Source: Morchella semilibera (taxonomy: Eukaryota > Ascomycota > Pezizomycetes > Pezizales > Morchellaceae). From it: DNA of 64,000 nt. The notes beneath the pieces were generated by a model. It searched no databases and was not told the DNA's origin. It saw nothing but the letters and a program-made list of their open reading frames with translations. Positions 12,220 through 22,514 of the stretch are shown piece by piece. How positions within the stretch are numbered: position 1 is the first letter of the stretch; each line of letters begins with the position of its first letter. Where the stretch lies: contig WBVU01000005.1 of assembly GCA_009192285.1 (NCBI GenBank), forward strand, positions 2,436,731 to 2,500,730, written 5' to 3'. The position numbers and the translations under genes were made by a program.

Positions 12220-12746
12220 TGTCGGGGTAGAAGGTTTCTTTTTGGGTTCTTGGGGTTTCTATAGGTTTCCGTTACACGATGTTATGAGTCATGATTGTAC
12301 AGGGATTAGGAGGGGTATATATATGTTGCTACGGATCTTTCCTTCGTTCTTTTCTTTCTCTTTCTTTCCTTACGTGTTCTTCCTGTTGTCAACCTTACGG
12401 TTTAGTTTCGTTTCGCCTTATGTTTTAGTTCCGAATATATTACGTTATAACCATAGTCGTTGCCAAGACTTGAAGGGTCTTCCATAATACTTCGCTTCGT
12501 CTTCGCTTCGCTTTGTCCTTGCTTCCGTTTCGCCTCGCTCATCCATAGCCCATAACAGTAGTCCGCGTCGTCTACTGGTATCTTCGTCTCCACGTCTTCG
12601 TCAGAGAGGCCATCTGGACCCTCTGCCCTACAACCCTGCTCCTCGGTTAAGTTCTCTCGCACTTGTTTCTCGCCCTCGTCCCCTGTCCCCGTCCCAGTTG
12701 TGTATCTCGGCTCTCTTGTCAGTCGTCTCTGTATTGCCCCGTAACA
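12220..12746 (+). mobile_element. Candidate solo LTR
   Basis: Starts TGTCGGGG and ends CCGTAACA (TG...CA). It holds ATGAGTCAT at 12284-12292 followed by a TATATATA box and a CT-rich leader, the same order as in the gypsy LTRs of this window. It shares the phrase ending GGTTTCCGTTACACGA with the LTR inserted at 37302-37703. No internal region and no target duplication are visible, so the borders are approximate. Confidence 0.5.
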
Positions 12747-12757
12747 ATAGTTCAATA

Positions 12758-14352
12758 ATGTCAATGCAATCAAGAGTTGCTGAAACTCTACTACCGGATA
12801 ATCAAAGACAAGAAGATACGCAAATCATTCCACCTACTATTCTTGATGACGATGCAACAATTCCAGATACTCAAATCCTCCGTGAACCTCAACCTCCTCA
12901 ACTACCAATTCTTTCATTCTCAGATGCTGGTCAATGGAGTGTTGGATCACGTATTAATACACGAAAGAGATTGCTAGGATCTATTCCTGAACATACCAGA
13001 GTGGAGATACAATTGTTGGAAGAGCATTTACAATACCATTACATAGCGTTGAAGTATTACTAAATACTTACATATTTGAATACTTTCTCACATGCAATTA
13101 GGAAGAAACTCGTCACGCAATGATCCTTGGAGACAGGGATGATGCCAGCAGGCAACATCCACGTCGTACTTCCGATGATATTAATGCATGGCTCCTACAA
13201 GCACAAGCAGATGCTACGAACTCTTCTTCATCTATTTCTACACCTGTATTCCCTGAATCTGTTACAGGCAGTAGCGAAATAACTACCATGAGCCAACTTG
13301 AAAGACCTTCGTACCGCTTAAAAGATCAAGCACCAGAAATCCAAACAATCTTGAAGATCGCGAATGATGGAGTTGATGCATATACATTCCTTGTGGAACC
13401 ATTTAGTCTTCCAGATCCGTTGAATCTTGCATTACAAAAAATATGGCTGGAATCTGCAACCAAAGCCAAAATGAATCCCCCGATCCTAAGTAACACCTAC
13501 CTCAAGATTGTAGGTTATAAATTCCCATTGCTTGAATAAATGGTTATTAATTTTAATAGATGAAAGACTTTCATGTTTATGCGAAATCTAGATTACTCAA
13601 CCGAATGAAGTCAAAACTGGAAAGATCACTATACGGATTCAGTGAACTATCAACCACAGAGAGAAAAGCTGAACGTGCAATATATCTTTTGTATAAAGAT
13701 AGATTTCTATGTCAACCAAAGTATTACGAGGTAATCAGATCTCTTTATAAAAATTAGCAAAAGAACTAATAATTATCTCGTATAGGATATTAAATTCTAT
13801 TTTTTAACTCCCGAATTGATTGAATTAATATACCATATATATTACCATGACACCACCGGACGAGTTCGAAAAGATGATATATTTCTTGAACAAATAAATT
13901 ATAAATTTATTTGTTTAGTTTCGACTGCCATCTGGTATAATTTACGTCGAATATCATTAGGAAATCCAACGAAAGCAAAACAATTGGGGCATTTTGGGTA
14001 CAAAAACAAAGATGTTTTAGGTAAGCTTGGTATCGAACTTAGCCTTTTCAAATACTAAAATAGAAATATTTCTGAGCTACGTATACACGACTAAAAAATA
14101 CTTGGATGGATCGAATGCCATCAGTTCAGGAGCATCTATTGAGACTTGTCAAAGATGAATTACGACAAATGGTAAAATCTCATTATTATTTTTTTATACT
14201 ATGAATCTTAATATAGATGAGACTCGCAGATCGAAGAAAATTCAACAAATGATATCTCAACAAAAATTGAAGGACATCAAGATGATGACGATGATTTAGA
14301 AAGAGAGCTAAATCTCCGAAGGAAAAGAGTAAGGCCAGATGATCGGGGATGA
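12758..14352 (+). CDS. Multi-exon uncharacterised protein, DUF6532-like
   Basis: Exons with good phases are about 13102-13509, 13560-13730 and 13786-14020, joined by introns 13510-13559 (GTAGGT...AG) and 13731-13785 (GTAATC...AG). An upstream coding block starts at ATG 12758, but its junction to 13102 could not be made in frame. Downstream, coding blocks at about 14064-14170 and 14226-14352 probably supply the end, an acidic DDDDD run followed by a basic RRKR stretch like a nuclear signal; their splicing is ambiguous. The central part, with KAERAIYLLYKDRF then ELIELIYHIYYHD and FICLVSTAIWYNL, resembles the DUF6532 family of fungal proteins of unknown function. It lies directly after a solo LTR and between two oxygenase-like genes. 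It may be functional or decaying. Confidence 0.45.
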
Positions 14353-14773
14353 GATACAGCCTAATGAACCCAGTATTACCCCACCCCCATATCCATCGGG
14401 TCAAGGTACACCTTAAAATGTACGTATTGAAATATCTGTATTGATGATATCAATATTACGATCATGAATATCAGAAGCTAATATCTCTATTACTTTTAGA
14501 GCGATCAAAAGAATTGTGACGGTAAATTTTCATTCCTATATTTGTTTTTGAAAGAGAAATATTTTTGCTATAAGTTGTATTTAAATTATGTTATTTTTTT
14601 TCTTAAATTAATCAATATATATATATATCTACTCAATAGATTTGCGATTATGAATCTTCGAATCTAGCCTAGATCGAAAATCCGATCGATGCGATAATTT
14701 AATTTAAATCCTATCTTATAAAATCTTTCCATTTAAAATACATGCTGAACTACAAAGCAGATCGATATTTCCG

Positions 14774-16212
14774 TTACGAAGTTCCGGTAATCCTTTCTAA
14801 CAACTCCTTCAATCTAACTACATTATCTTTAACATTTGCTACCCCTATTTGAATAGCATTTTGTACTCTTGTATTTAGCTGTTTATTCACTTGACATGTA
14901 GTTGCATATCTTGTAAATCCCGATCCGAAACCGCCCGTTGCGGTACCGTGATCATCCTCTGGACCACACCAAACGATCTCCGTAATTCCATCGATTGTTG
15001 CGAAATCAATTAGCGTTTTATAGATGGTACAGTAGAAGAAGTGTCCATGAGAATTGTAGCCATCAGAGAAGCGAACGATCGAACCGTCCGATGTCCGAAT
15101 AGGTGCCCATATTCCAGATGTATATTTAGAGACATCGTTGTCTCGGTGCGATTTATTCCAAAATCCATCATAAGTATAAGCAACTTGTGGTGTAAAAAGA
15201 GTCTCATTCTTTAGAAATATAGCCGACTTCGTTCTGTAATCGATGCCGAGAAGTGGTAGCTTTAGTTCTCGGACTTGCTGTTGTCTTTGCTGAAAGAATG
15301 CCGGTGCCATATCGAGAAAGCTTCTACTGAGATTGCGATGAAATCGTAGTGCTTGCGAGAAATGTTCAGATAGTGTATCTGGACATATGTTTTTATTCAT
15401 TGCGTATGTACCGAAATCCCAACCCGATTCCGTTCCGGCGCGATATCCTATAGATTTCATGACACCACCAGTCTGGGCATGATTGCATTTAATTTCTGAG
15501 TGAAATTTTTGATATTTTTGAACATAATTGAAGTTAAATTGTAGTTCCGATAAGCGTTCCAGTGCGAGATCTTTAAAGAGGGTAATTTTGTAGATTATTC
15601 GAACTTCTCGGGAAGCCGAATTGATAAAGTATACTGTCTTCGATTGGTTTCCGATAATTCGTTTAAATTTGCGATTATTTCAAATAGTATCATTATATGT
15701 CCATTCCTTCCCAAACATCTCCGTAGTGATCTCTTCGTCCCGTTTACGATGCATGAGAAATACCGATTCCGATTCAATATCTAAGAAGAGGGATATTAGC
15801 AGTGTTGATAATATTAATATAGAATCTAATTACCTTCTGGTTTCTTATTAATGAAATCTAGAGCTGACTTCCGTTCAATATCGATCTCTAGCTTGCGATT
15901 AGATTTGCGTTTGTTGCGTTTTGCGAGTTTACGATTTTGACGTTGGGTGTTGCGATCCAGTAGTTGTTTGTTTTGATTTCGACGTATTGCAAAGTGACGA
16001 TTAGATGCGATATGATCCTCTCCGCATTCAGTGACACGCTTACTAGCATCATCGAGGCGACTGAAGGCGATGTGATCCTCTCCGCGTTCAGCGACACGCT
16101 TACTAGCATCATCGTGGCGACCGAAGGCGATATGGTCCTCTCCGCGTTCAGCGACACGCTTACTAGCATCATCGAGACGACCGAGAGTATTGCGAGATTT
16201 GCGATAATCCAT
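14774..16212 (-). pseudogene. Tet-like 2OG-Fe(II) oxygenase gene with one in-frame stop
   Basis: Two exons on the minus strand, 16212-15834 and 15780-14774, joined in phase across a 53-bp GTAATT...TTAG intron, about 461 codons. The C-terminal half carries the Tet-like 2OG-Fe(II) oxygenase domain found in fungi: VAYTYDGF, the metal motif SHRDND (H338, D340), GIWAP, distal DDHGT (H404) and GFTRYA with the likely 2-oxoglutarate arginine (R417). The family is related to TET/JBP enzymes that oxidise 5-methylcytosine or thymine; the substrate of this subgroup is not established. The N-terminus has three near-perfect 20-residue repeats (core DDASKRVAERGEDHIAF) and a Lys/Arg-rich stretch, perhaps for DNA binding. 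A single TGA at 15682-15680 (codon 160) interrupts an otherwise open frame, so it is either a young pseudogene or is read through. All catalytic residues lie downstream of it. Confidence 0.75.
16006..16190. repeat. 60-bp tandem repeat encoding a 20-residue protein repeat
   Basis: Three head-to-tail units with the core GACACGCTTACTAGCATCAT. The period is a multiple of three, so the frame of the oxygenase exon is kept and each unit codes one 20-residue repeat. Confidence 0.9.
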
Positions 16213-16327
16213 GAAAATAACAAAGATATGGTATGAGCTGGAATACTAGAGAATGTTATTGCTATATAGAAAATGGACATAGAATGCTTGAACATTGTGG
16301 CCTCATATTTCAGTCAATTCTTATGCT

Positions 16328-16960
16328 CACTATAGTGCCGGATTTTTTCATAACTCCATGCACAGGCGTCACAGCCAATCGATGAGACATGCAAAAAAAA
16401 AAGTACTCCTTTTTGGCTTTTTTTTGGCCCCCCATTCGCTAATTTAGCACTAAAACTGACTGAGATATAAAATGGATCACTATAGTACCGAGTTTTTTCA
16501 TAACTCCGTGCACAGGCGTCACAGCCAATCGTTGAGACATGCAAATGAAAGTACTCCTTTTTGGCTTTTTTTTGGCCCCTTATTCGCCAATTTAGCACTA
16601 AAACTGATTGAGATATAAAATGGATCACTATAGTACCGGGTTTTTCCATAGCTCCATGCACAGCCCTCACAGCCAATCGATGAGATATGCAAATGAAAGT
16701 ACTCCTTTTTGGCTTCTTTTTGGCCCCTTATTCACTAATTTAGCACCAAAACTGACTGAGATATAAAGCCTTGATTTAATGGATCTTTATAGCGCCGAGT
16801 TTTTTCCATATCTCTGTCAGTTTTAGTGCTAAATTAGCGAATGAGGGGCCAAAAAAAGGCCAAAAAGGAGTACTTTCATTTACATATCTCAGCGATAGGC
16901 TGTGATGCCTGTGCATGGCGCTATCTAGGAAATAGAAAAAACCTGGCACTATATATATAT
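16328..16960. repeat. ~150-bp satellite: three direct units plus one inverted copy
   Basis: Units begin at about 16328, 16480, 16627 and (short) 16787 with CACTATAGT-CCG. Each contains a CATGCACAG/CGTGCACAG block, AAGTACTCCTTTTTGGC and TTAGCACTAAAACTGA. From about 16812 to 16960 the same unit appears in reverse complement, giving a ~150-bp stem. The inverted copy leads into the start of the Cys-rich ORF, so it may lie in that gene's promoter. Confidence 0.85.
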
Positions 16961-17003
16961 AGTATAGCTCATGCCTTCCTATTTTCCCCTATTGACAGCA
17001 ACA

Positions 17004-17636
17004 ATGTCTACTTCCTCTACCTCCTGGCCTGTCCGTAACGGAGTCCCAGTTTGGGACAAATTTATCAACAAACATCGAGCTGATTGGCTTGATCGTGCCT
17101 TTCGTTTACCCAGCCTCCATAACTCTATACAAATTAATACTCCTATGTGTACAACATGTTTTTCTGCTCTACAAGATCGTGGTCGCGAGTTCTGTGTTCA
17201 GAAACTTGATCCTACCAACCGAGTCATCTCCTCTTGTAACAACTGTTTACGTAATGGTCGCAAATGCTCTTTAAACCCTCGAACTCTTAAGCGACCAGTC
17301 ATTAGTCTCCTCTCCGATGAAGAAGACACTAGCACCGATAGTCCTTCCCCACCTCAACAGAACATCAAACGATTCCTACAAGATAAAGAAACTAAGAAAG
17401 AGGAAGTAAAGAAAGAAGAGGAAGCCGAGGGAAAGAGAAAACAACTTCTGAAGGAAATGAAATGCCATTTGGAAAGGAAAATGAGTTTCATCGATCAGAT
17501 TGAGATAGCCAAATATGAACAGGAAACTATGCGGGAGGAATACAAAAAACAGATTACCAGTTGTAAAAATCAGATTTCTAGAATAGATATGCTTGTATTG
17601 GAGCTTAGTGAAGAGCTACTTAAGTTGGATCTATAA
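17004..17636 (+). CDS. Cys-rich coiled-coil protein, unrecognised
   Basis: Intronless ORF of about 210 aa. ATG 17004 (MSTSSTSWPV) was preferred over the in-frame 16971 because sequence with globular character begins after it. The first half has paired cysteines (MCTTCF, then FCVQK, then SSCNNCLRNGRKCSL), a spacing like part of a zinc-binding cluster. The second half is strongly charged and predicted coiled coil from about residue 125 (KKEEVKKEEEAEGKRK onward). This suggests a DNA- or protein-binding accessory protein. The ORF starts directly beside an inverted satellite copy and no neighbour shares its strand. I do not recognise a named family. Confidence 0.5.
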   Translation: MSTSSTSWPVRNGVPVWDKFINKHRADWLDRAFRLPSLHNSIQINTPMCTTCFSALQDRGREFCVQKLDPTNRVISSCNNCLRNGRKCSLNPRTLKRPVISLLSDEEDTSTDSPSPPQQNIKRFLQDKETKKEEVKKEEEAEGKRKQLLKEMKCHLERKMSFIDQIEIAKYEQETMREEYKKQITSCKNQISRIDMLVLELSEELLKLDL

Positions 17637-20600
17637 TAGCTTAGTTATGTAATTAACTTAATAGTTCGCTCCTGGATGTGACAGCCGCACCGGCTCCCAG
17701 CACCTGCGCGTCAACCCTAGTTTATATGACATGTAATATAATAACAGCCCATAAGAAAGTTAGGTTTAGCCACATTAGAGCGATAAAACTATCGCCAAGA
17801 ACTTAGTATTTAGATTCAGAGCTGTTCGATCCTATATCGGCCTCCACATTCCCTAGCCTATAACAGCCGCTCCCCTTCCAATACACACCTCCCCCATTTC
17901 CAGTCACTTCTCCACCCGAGATAAAGCCCTATATACCATCAAACCCTCGCACTCAAGCACCATCCCGTCACTATCGACGACGACAAAAGGTAAGCTACTG
18001 TTCGGTATATGCATACATTATATGAAATAATGTATTGACCTATTACCCTGCTCAAAGACGCCTAAGACAACCCGACCAACGCTGTCTAGCGGTATCGACC
18101 TACTGCCGTAAATTCGACATTATGCCTACCATCTGCTCCCGCCCCCTTACTCTTCTTCTACCTCTCCGGAAGAGAGCGGTGCGTTCTGCCCCGGGGGGGG
18201 GAGGGGGCGTCGAGGTTCTGCCATTATTACTGTCTGGCAAAAGGTTATAGTCTTGTCCCCCCCCCCCCCACTGGAAAAAACAAGTTTGGTATGGCTTCAC
18301 TAATAGATTTCATTTACTCCACTCCTTCGCCATCGCAGGAGTGTCTGGAGCATACTAGGCCCTCGGCGGCGTGATGGTATTTAGAAATGGGTCATAGAAG
18401 GCGATTTCATAGTGGGGGTATACGAAGCCTTCTACCAGTCAGGGTTAGGGCTAACTAAAAAGATGGGCGAGATTTAGAGGGCGCTGTGCACTTTGCTCTT
18501 ATAGTATTGGTTTTATCAGCTTCCCGAAGGCCTTCTTGCTTGAAGGTTTCAGGACTAACAAATTCTATCGTGACTTCTACAAGTTACTGAGGTGTTCGCT
18601 GCCTTTACTCCCTCTGGAGCTTCCTGTATATGGACCGGTTGCGAAAAATCTGGAGTGTTTCTATTGCTGCCCAGCTAACCCAGTGTGGACCTCTTTATGT
18701 ATCCTTCTGTATATTCTGGGAGTCGATGGTGTGATGGGTATAGGCTGCACGTTGGTACGTGGTGCTATGGTGAGTACACCAGATATATACATAATGCTCC
18801 CTCTTCCCTTATGTGCCCATAGTGTAAGGACGGTAAGAAAAGTGATATTGATTTATCCGCCCAAGAATATGGACTCAATTGATCAAAGCCCTTCAGAAGC
18901 AGTCTTGCCAAGAAGAATATATGCTACCTACACATCTAAATATCACCATTCACATAATAAACGACTACCCCATTACTGATCCCCTCCCCCGTCCGGAGAG
19001 AGGGAGTAGTTGGTTGCCATAACCTAAGGGCTGTATGCATGCATGCAGTATGAAGTATAAACAAATAAACAAATAATCCCCTCCCCCGTCGAACCGGCCC
19101 TGGAGGTCGTATGTACTCTTCGAACTTAATAGTGGTTGTTTATTTGTTATGCATACCTAGCTAACGACTGGCGTATATAGTTGTCTGTCTTCACAAAAAT
19201 CAAATTCCTTGAATTCAAAATACCATGCATGTATGGACGTATCTACGGCGCTGGCAGTGTGGGGGGCGCCTGTGTATTTTATTGTATACAACCCAATTGG
19301 CCAAGGTAGCTAGTCTGAGGTGTACCACTACGGATGGGGTCCATGAGTCTAGGTATATTGCATCACCATGGAGCCTAACCTACACGGTGTTGTATGGCTC
19401 CGGATCCCAGCTAGCTTGTGGCTGGTCCTCTGCAGCCTGAGCTGGGTTAGGGTTTCTCTGCAGCTGAGGTTGTACAAATGATTGAGTGCCATGTGCAAAT
19501 CAGAATGTGATAACCTCGGACGCTGACTAGGGAGACTCAATCCTATTTTACTGTTGAGTTTCACCATAAATTTGTGGGTGCGCCCACTACCAACGACAAA
19601 AACAACCCTTACCCTCGGGAGTTTCGCTACTGCAGAGGACCAGCTACAGGGCGTCTGGAGCCATAAGAAAGGGATTTTCAGAGCGGTGCCTACTTGTACA
19701 TGTAGTGATGTTTCTTAGACAGGTTATTAGGCCCGTATTATGGAAGAAGATATTGGTCTCCCCTATTTTAGTTGTGACTCCCGGCGTCACATGCGCAAAC
19801 CAAAAATCGTGCCCCATACCTAACTTTTTTTTTTTAATTTACCTACAACCTCCGCTAAAGTATCTGCATGTAAAGTTGTCGAATGAAACTGGGATGCATA
19901 CGCTGATGTAATCGCAGGTGCACGTGAATTACCCAGTGATACACTTTTATATACATTTACGATACATTTCTGACGCTAGTAGAGAGTAACCCTTATTTCT
20001 ATAGCTTTTGTGAGATCTTGTTATACGAGAACTATCGAATATACCTGGGACATCTATAGGTATTGCCGGAGGTAGCTGGGTGCACAGCTGTAGCCTGCCA
20101 GACCACAGAAATCTGGGGCAGCTACCAATCCAATTGGAACTGACAGAGATACCTGACTATTCTATCTAGAAAATGAGCGACTAAAGATTGGGCAGAGAAT
20201 TCTTAGGAAATCAAGTTTATTGTAGGTTCAAACTTATCTTCCGCTAGAATAAACAAATAATTGGTGTTTCTGGCAAGGCCGAGGATACTCTTTGAGCATA
20301 GCCAGCTAAAACCTTAGCTGCGCGAATTCGAACACTATTGCGCCTAAATAGACTCCGGAAATTTTACTTTGGGCTGGTCAGCCAGCACCCAGAAAGTATT
20401 ACTTCGATCTACCCTCAGTATATAGCCCATTCCACGGATGAATGCAGGCAAAAAACATTTATGGCCCGGCCTCTTCAAAATCGTCAAGAAAGGTTTTACC
20501 CCAGTCATTCTATATTATAATTGGCTAGCTTAGGCCATCCGCACCAACAGGGTACTAGATTCTTTTTCACAGGGGAGTGGAGGGCGTACTAACGATCATG

Positions 20601-21537
20601 TCATAAGTCTATCGCCAAACCCTAACCCTCCGTTAGAAGTTTGTAGTTTCAAATTGTGGAGACGTCTTCGGACAGTTTTGTCTTGTCTCGTCTTCTTGTC
20701 CCCCAGGTCTCGTCTTGCATGTTTTGCACTAAGTCTCGAGACAGGGTCTCGAGATATTAATTAACTTGTCTCGCCCATCACTATTTCCAAACTCCAGCTG
20801 TGGATGTGACGCTGTTAGCTCTGTCTAAGTACCGCATTAATTCACCTCAGCGGACACTCATATTGACGTTGAAATTACTTGTTCTGGTCATTTGTCTTAC
20901 AAATGCCCCCAATCTTCCCTCATACGCGCTGTGAAAGGTAACTTCGACGACTGTATAACCGTCCGCTGAGACGAATTACGGCGGTATGGGGGGCCGAGTT
21001 GTTCATTAAGTGTCAAATCCGATAATCGACACTTAAGTACTTTGGAAGTGATGGTTGCGGGAGGCAAAGTTGACTGTTCCTCTCAGTCACCTAATTAACC
21101 ACACATGGAAAGTATGATAGGCAGTTCTTCACGCTTACTGTGAAATACCCTGGCGGGATATGAACTGCACACGTGCACAGTATAGTAAACATCTCTGGGC
21201 GTACCATACATCCCCACTCCGGCAACCACCTTTTAATGCGGCGAAGTGTAAATTGTTGGTTTTGACACTTGGTAGATTCTCTAATTACAACCTTCATCTA
21301 AGATATAGATATCACCTATATATAGCCTTGACTAGCCTAGCTAGTAGTGGAAACATTCTCTGAAATCAGCGCTTATATAATTATGTCACGTCAATCCCAA
21401 AACCAGGAATCATTACATCATCCTTTTCGTTTTCTCGCCGCTATTCTCCTGACTCGCCACTTCTTTCTTCCCCCCACAATCCACCAACATCACGATCTCT
21501 GTGTGGTCATCTGAACTATTATCAGCTCTCCCACACG
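17637..21537. other. Gene-poor stretch
   Basis: No supported gene. G and C homopolymer runs occur at about 18190-18203 and 18257-18270. An ORF at 18536-18979 (147 codons) has scattered hydrophobic stretches but no motif, and a neighbouring frame shows stop-ridden protein-like phrases, so an old decayed gene is possible. Telomere-like motifs sit at about 18441, 19444 and 20617. A TCTCG-rich phrase lies at 20680-20775. Confidence 0.4.
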
Positions 21538-22514
21538 ATGGAACTAGAGAAGTTGGTTATAAGTTTAAACTTAAGAAATATAATATACCCAACTTCCTCA
21601 GATTCAACACTACCCCCACACTTCACCACTGAGAGAGGAGTTCTACTACCGGGACATGACTATGTAGGTAGAGTGATGGAAGAAGAAGAAGATATAGATG
21701 TGGACCATCGCCCTTTTCGCGTTATCAGACGTCTCTGGTACGTTAGATGCTCTCTCCGTTTCATCTCTATATCTGGTTTGGGGGTTAGCTATTTTCCCCC
21801 GCCATTTGTCACTTCAGTTATTGGCTACCGGGCTTCACCAGCGAGGCCCACATATCTGGCTACGCATATGGGCATTTCATAGTCTAATTCGATGCGCCTT
21901 GCAGCCTAGGCATTCACTCGGTTATCAGGAACCCCACCTATGGCGTGAGTCTCAGCGACGCCCTCTATGCCCGGGGATCCTGCCGCTCTACCCTCGTGCA
22001 GGTGGGCACGTCGTCTGATAAGCTGGTTGATATTGCTGTCCTAATCATCAAAGATCATTTCCCGTCCGGTCTGCCAGTATCCATCGGTTACCTTCCCCCA
22101 TGTGTAGATGCTGCCCTAAGACGGGATGAACTCGAGGAATGGCCAGAGCCACTTCCTAGGGAGTCGGACAAAGGCAGTGCGCTTGTCAAACTTCGCGGCA
22201 TCTTTGAGGCTTTATCATATCTCAGCTTGACTTTGGATGTATTGGGAAGAGAGTGGTGTGAGATTGAAAAAGCACTTGAGGTAATACCTAATACGGCAGG
22301 AAATGAACATTTTACTACTATCGAGGACCCTAGACTCCAAATGCAAATCGGATTGATTAAGAAGTGGTTGAGGGGAAGACAGGAGGAGTTTTTGCGAGTC
22401 GTTGATGAGATGGGCTGGCTATTTGAAAAGTCTAGGGACGAGCTCAACTACATGCATCCTAGTAGGGATTACGGTGATGGCCTACGGCAGAGAAGGGTAG
22501 CTCAGAGAAGGTGA
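21538..22514 (+). pseudogene. Unrecognised two-exon gene with one in-frame stop
   Basis: ATG 21538; exon 1 21538-21737, intron 21738-21817 (GTACGT...TTCAG, 80 bp), exon 2 21818-22514 in phase, 299 codons. Coding character is good in exon 2: charged helical stretches such as RREELEEW-like, EWCEIEKALEV and RGRQEEFLRVVDEMGWLFEKS. A single TAA at 21885-21887 (codon 90) interrupts the frame, consistent with a Gln codon changed by one base. A small extra intron is possible but no pair of splice sites removes the stop cleanly. I do not recognise the family. It has no close neighbour genes. Confidence 0.45.

Noticed and set aside
18536-18979. 147-codon ORF as a gene
   Set aside because: No motif, no supporting splice structure, and neighbouring frames look equally plausible.
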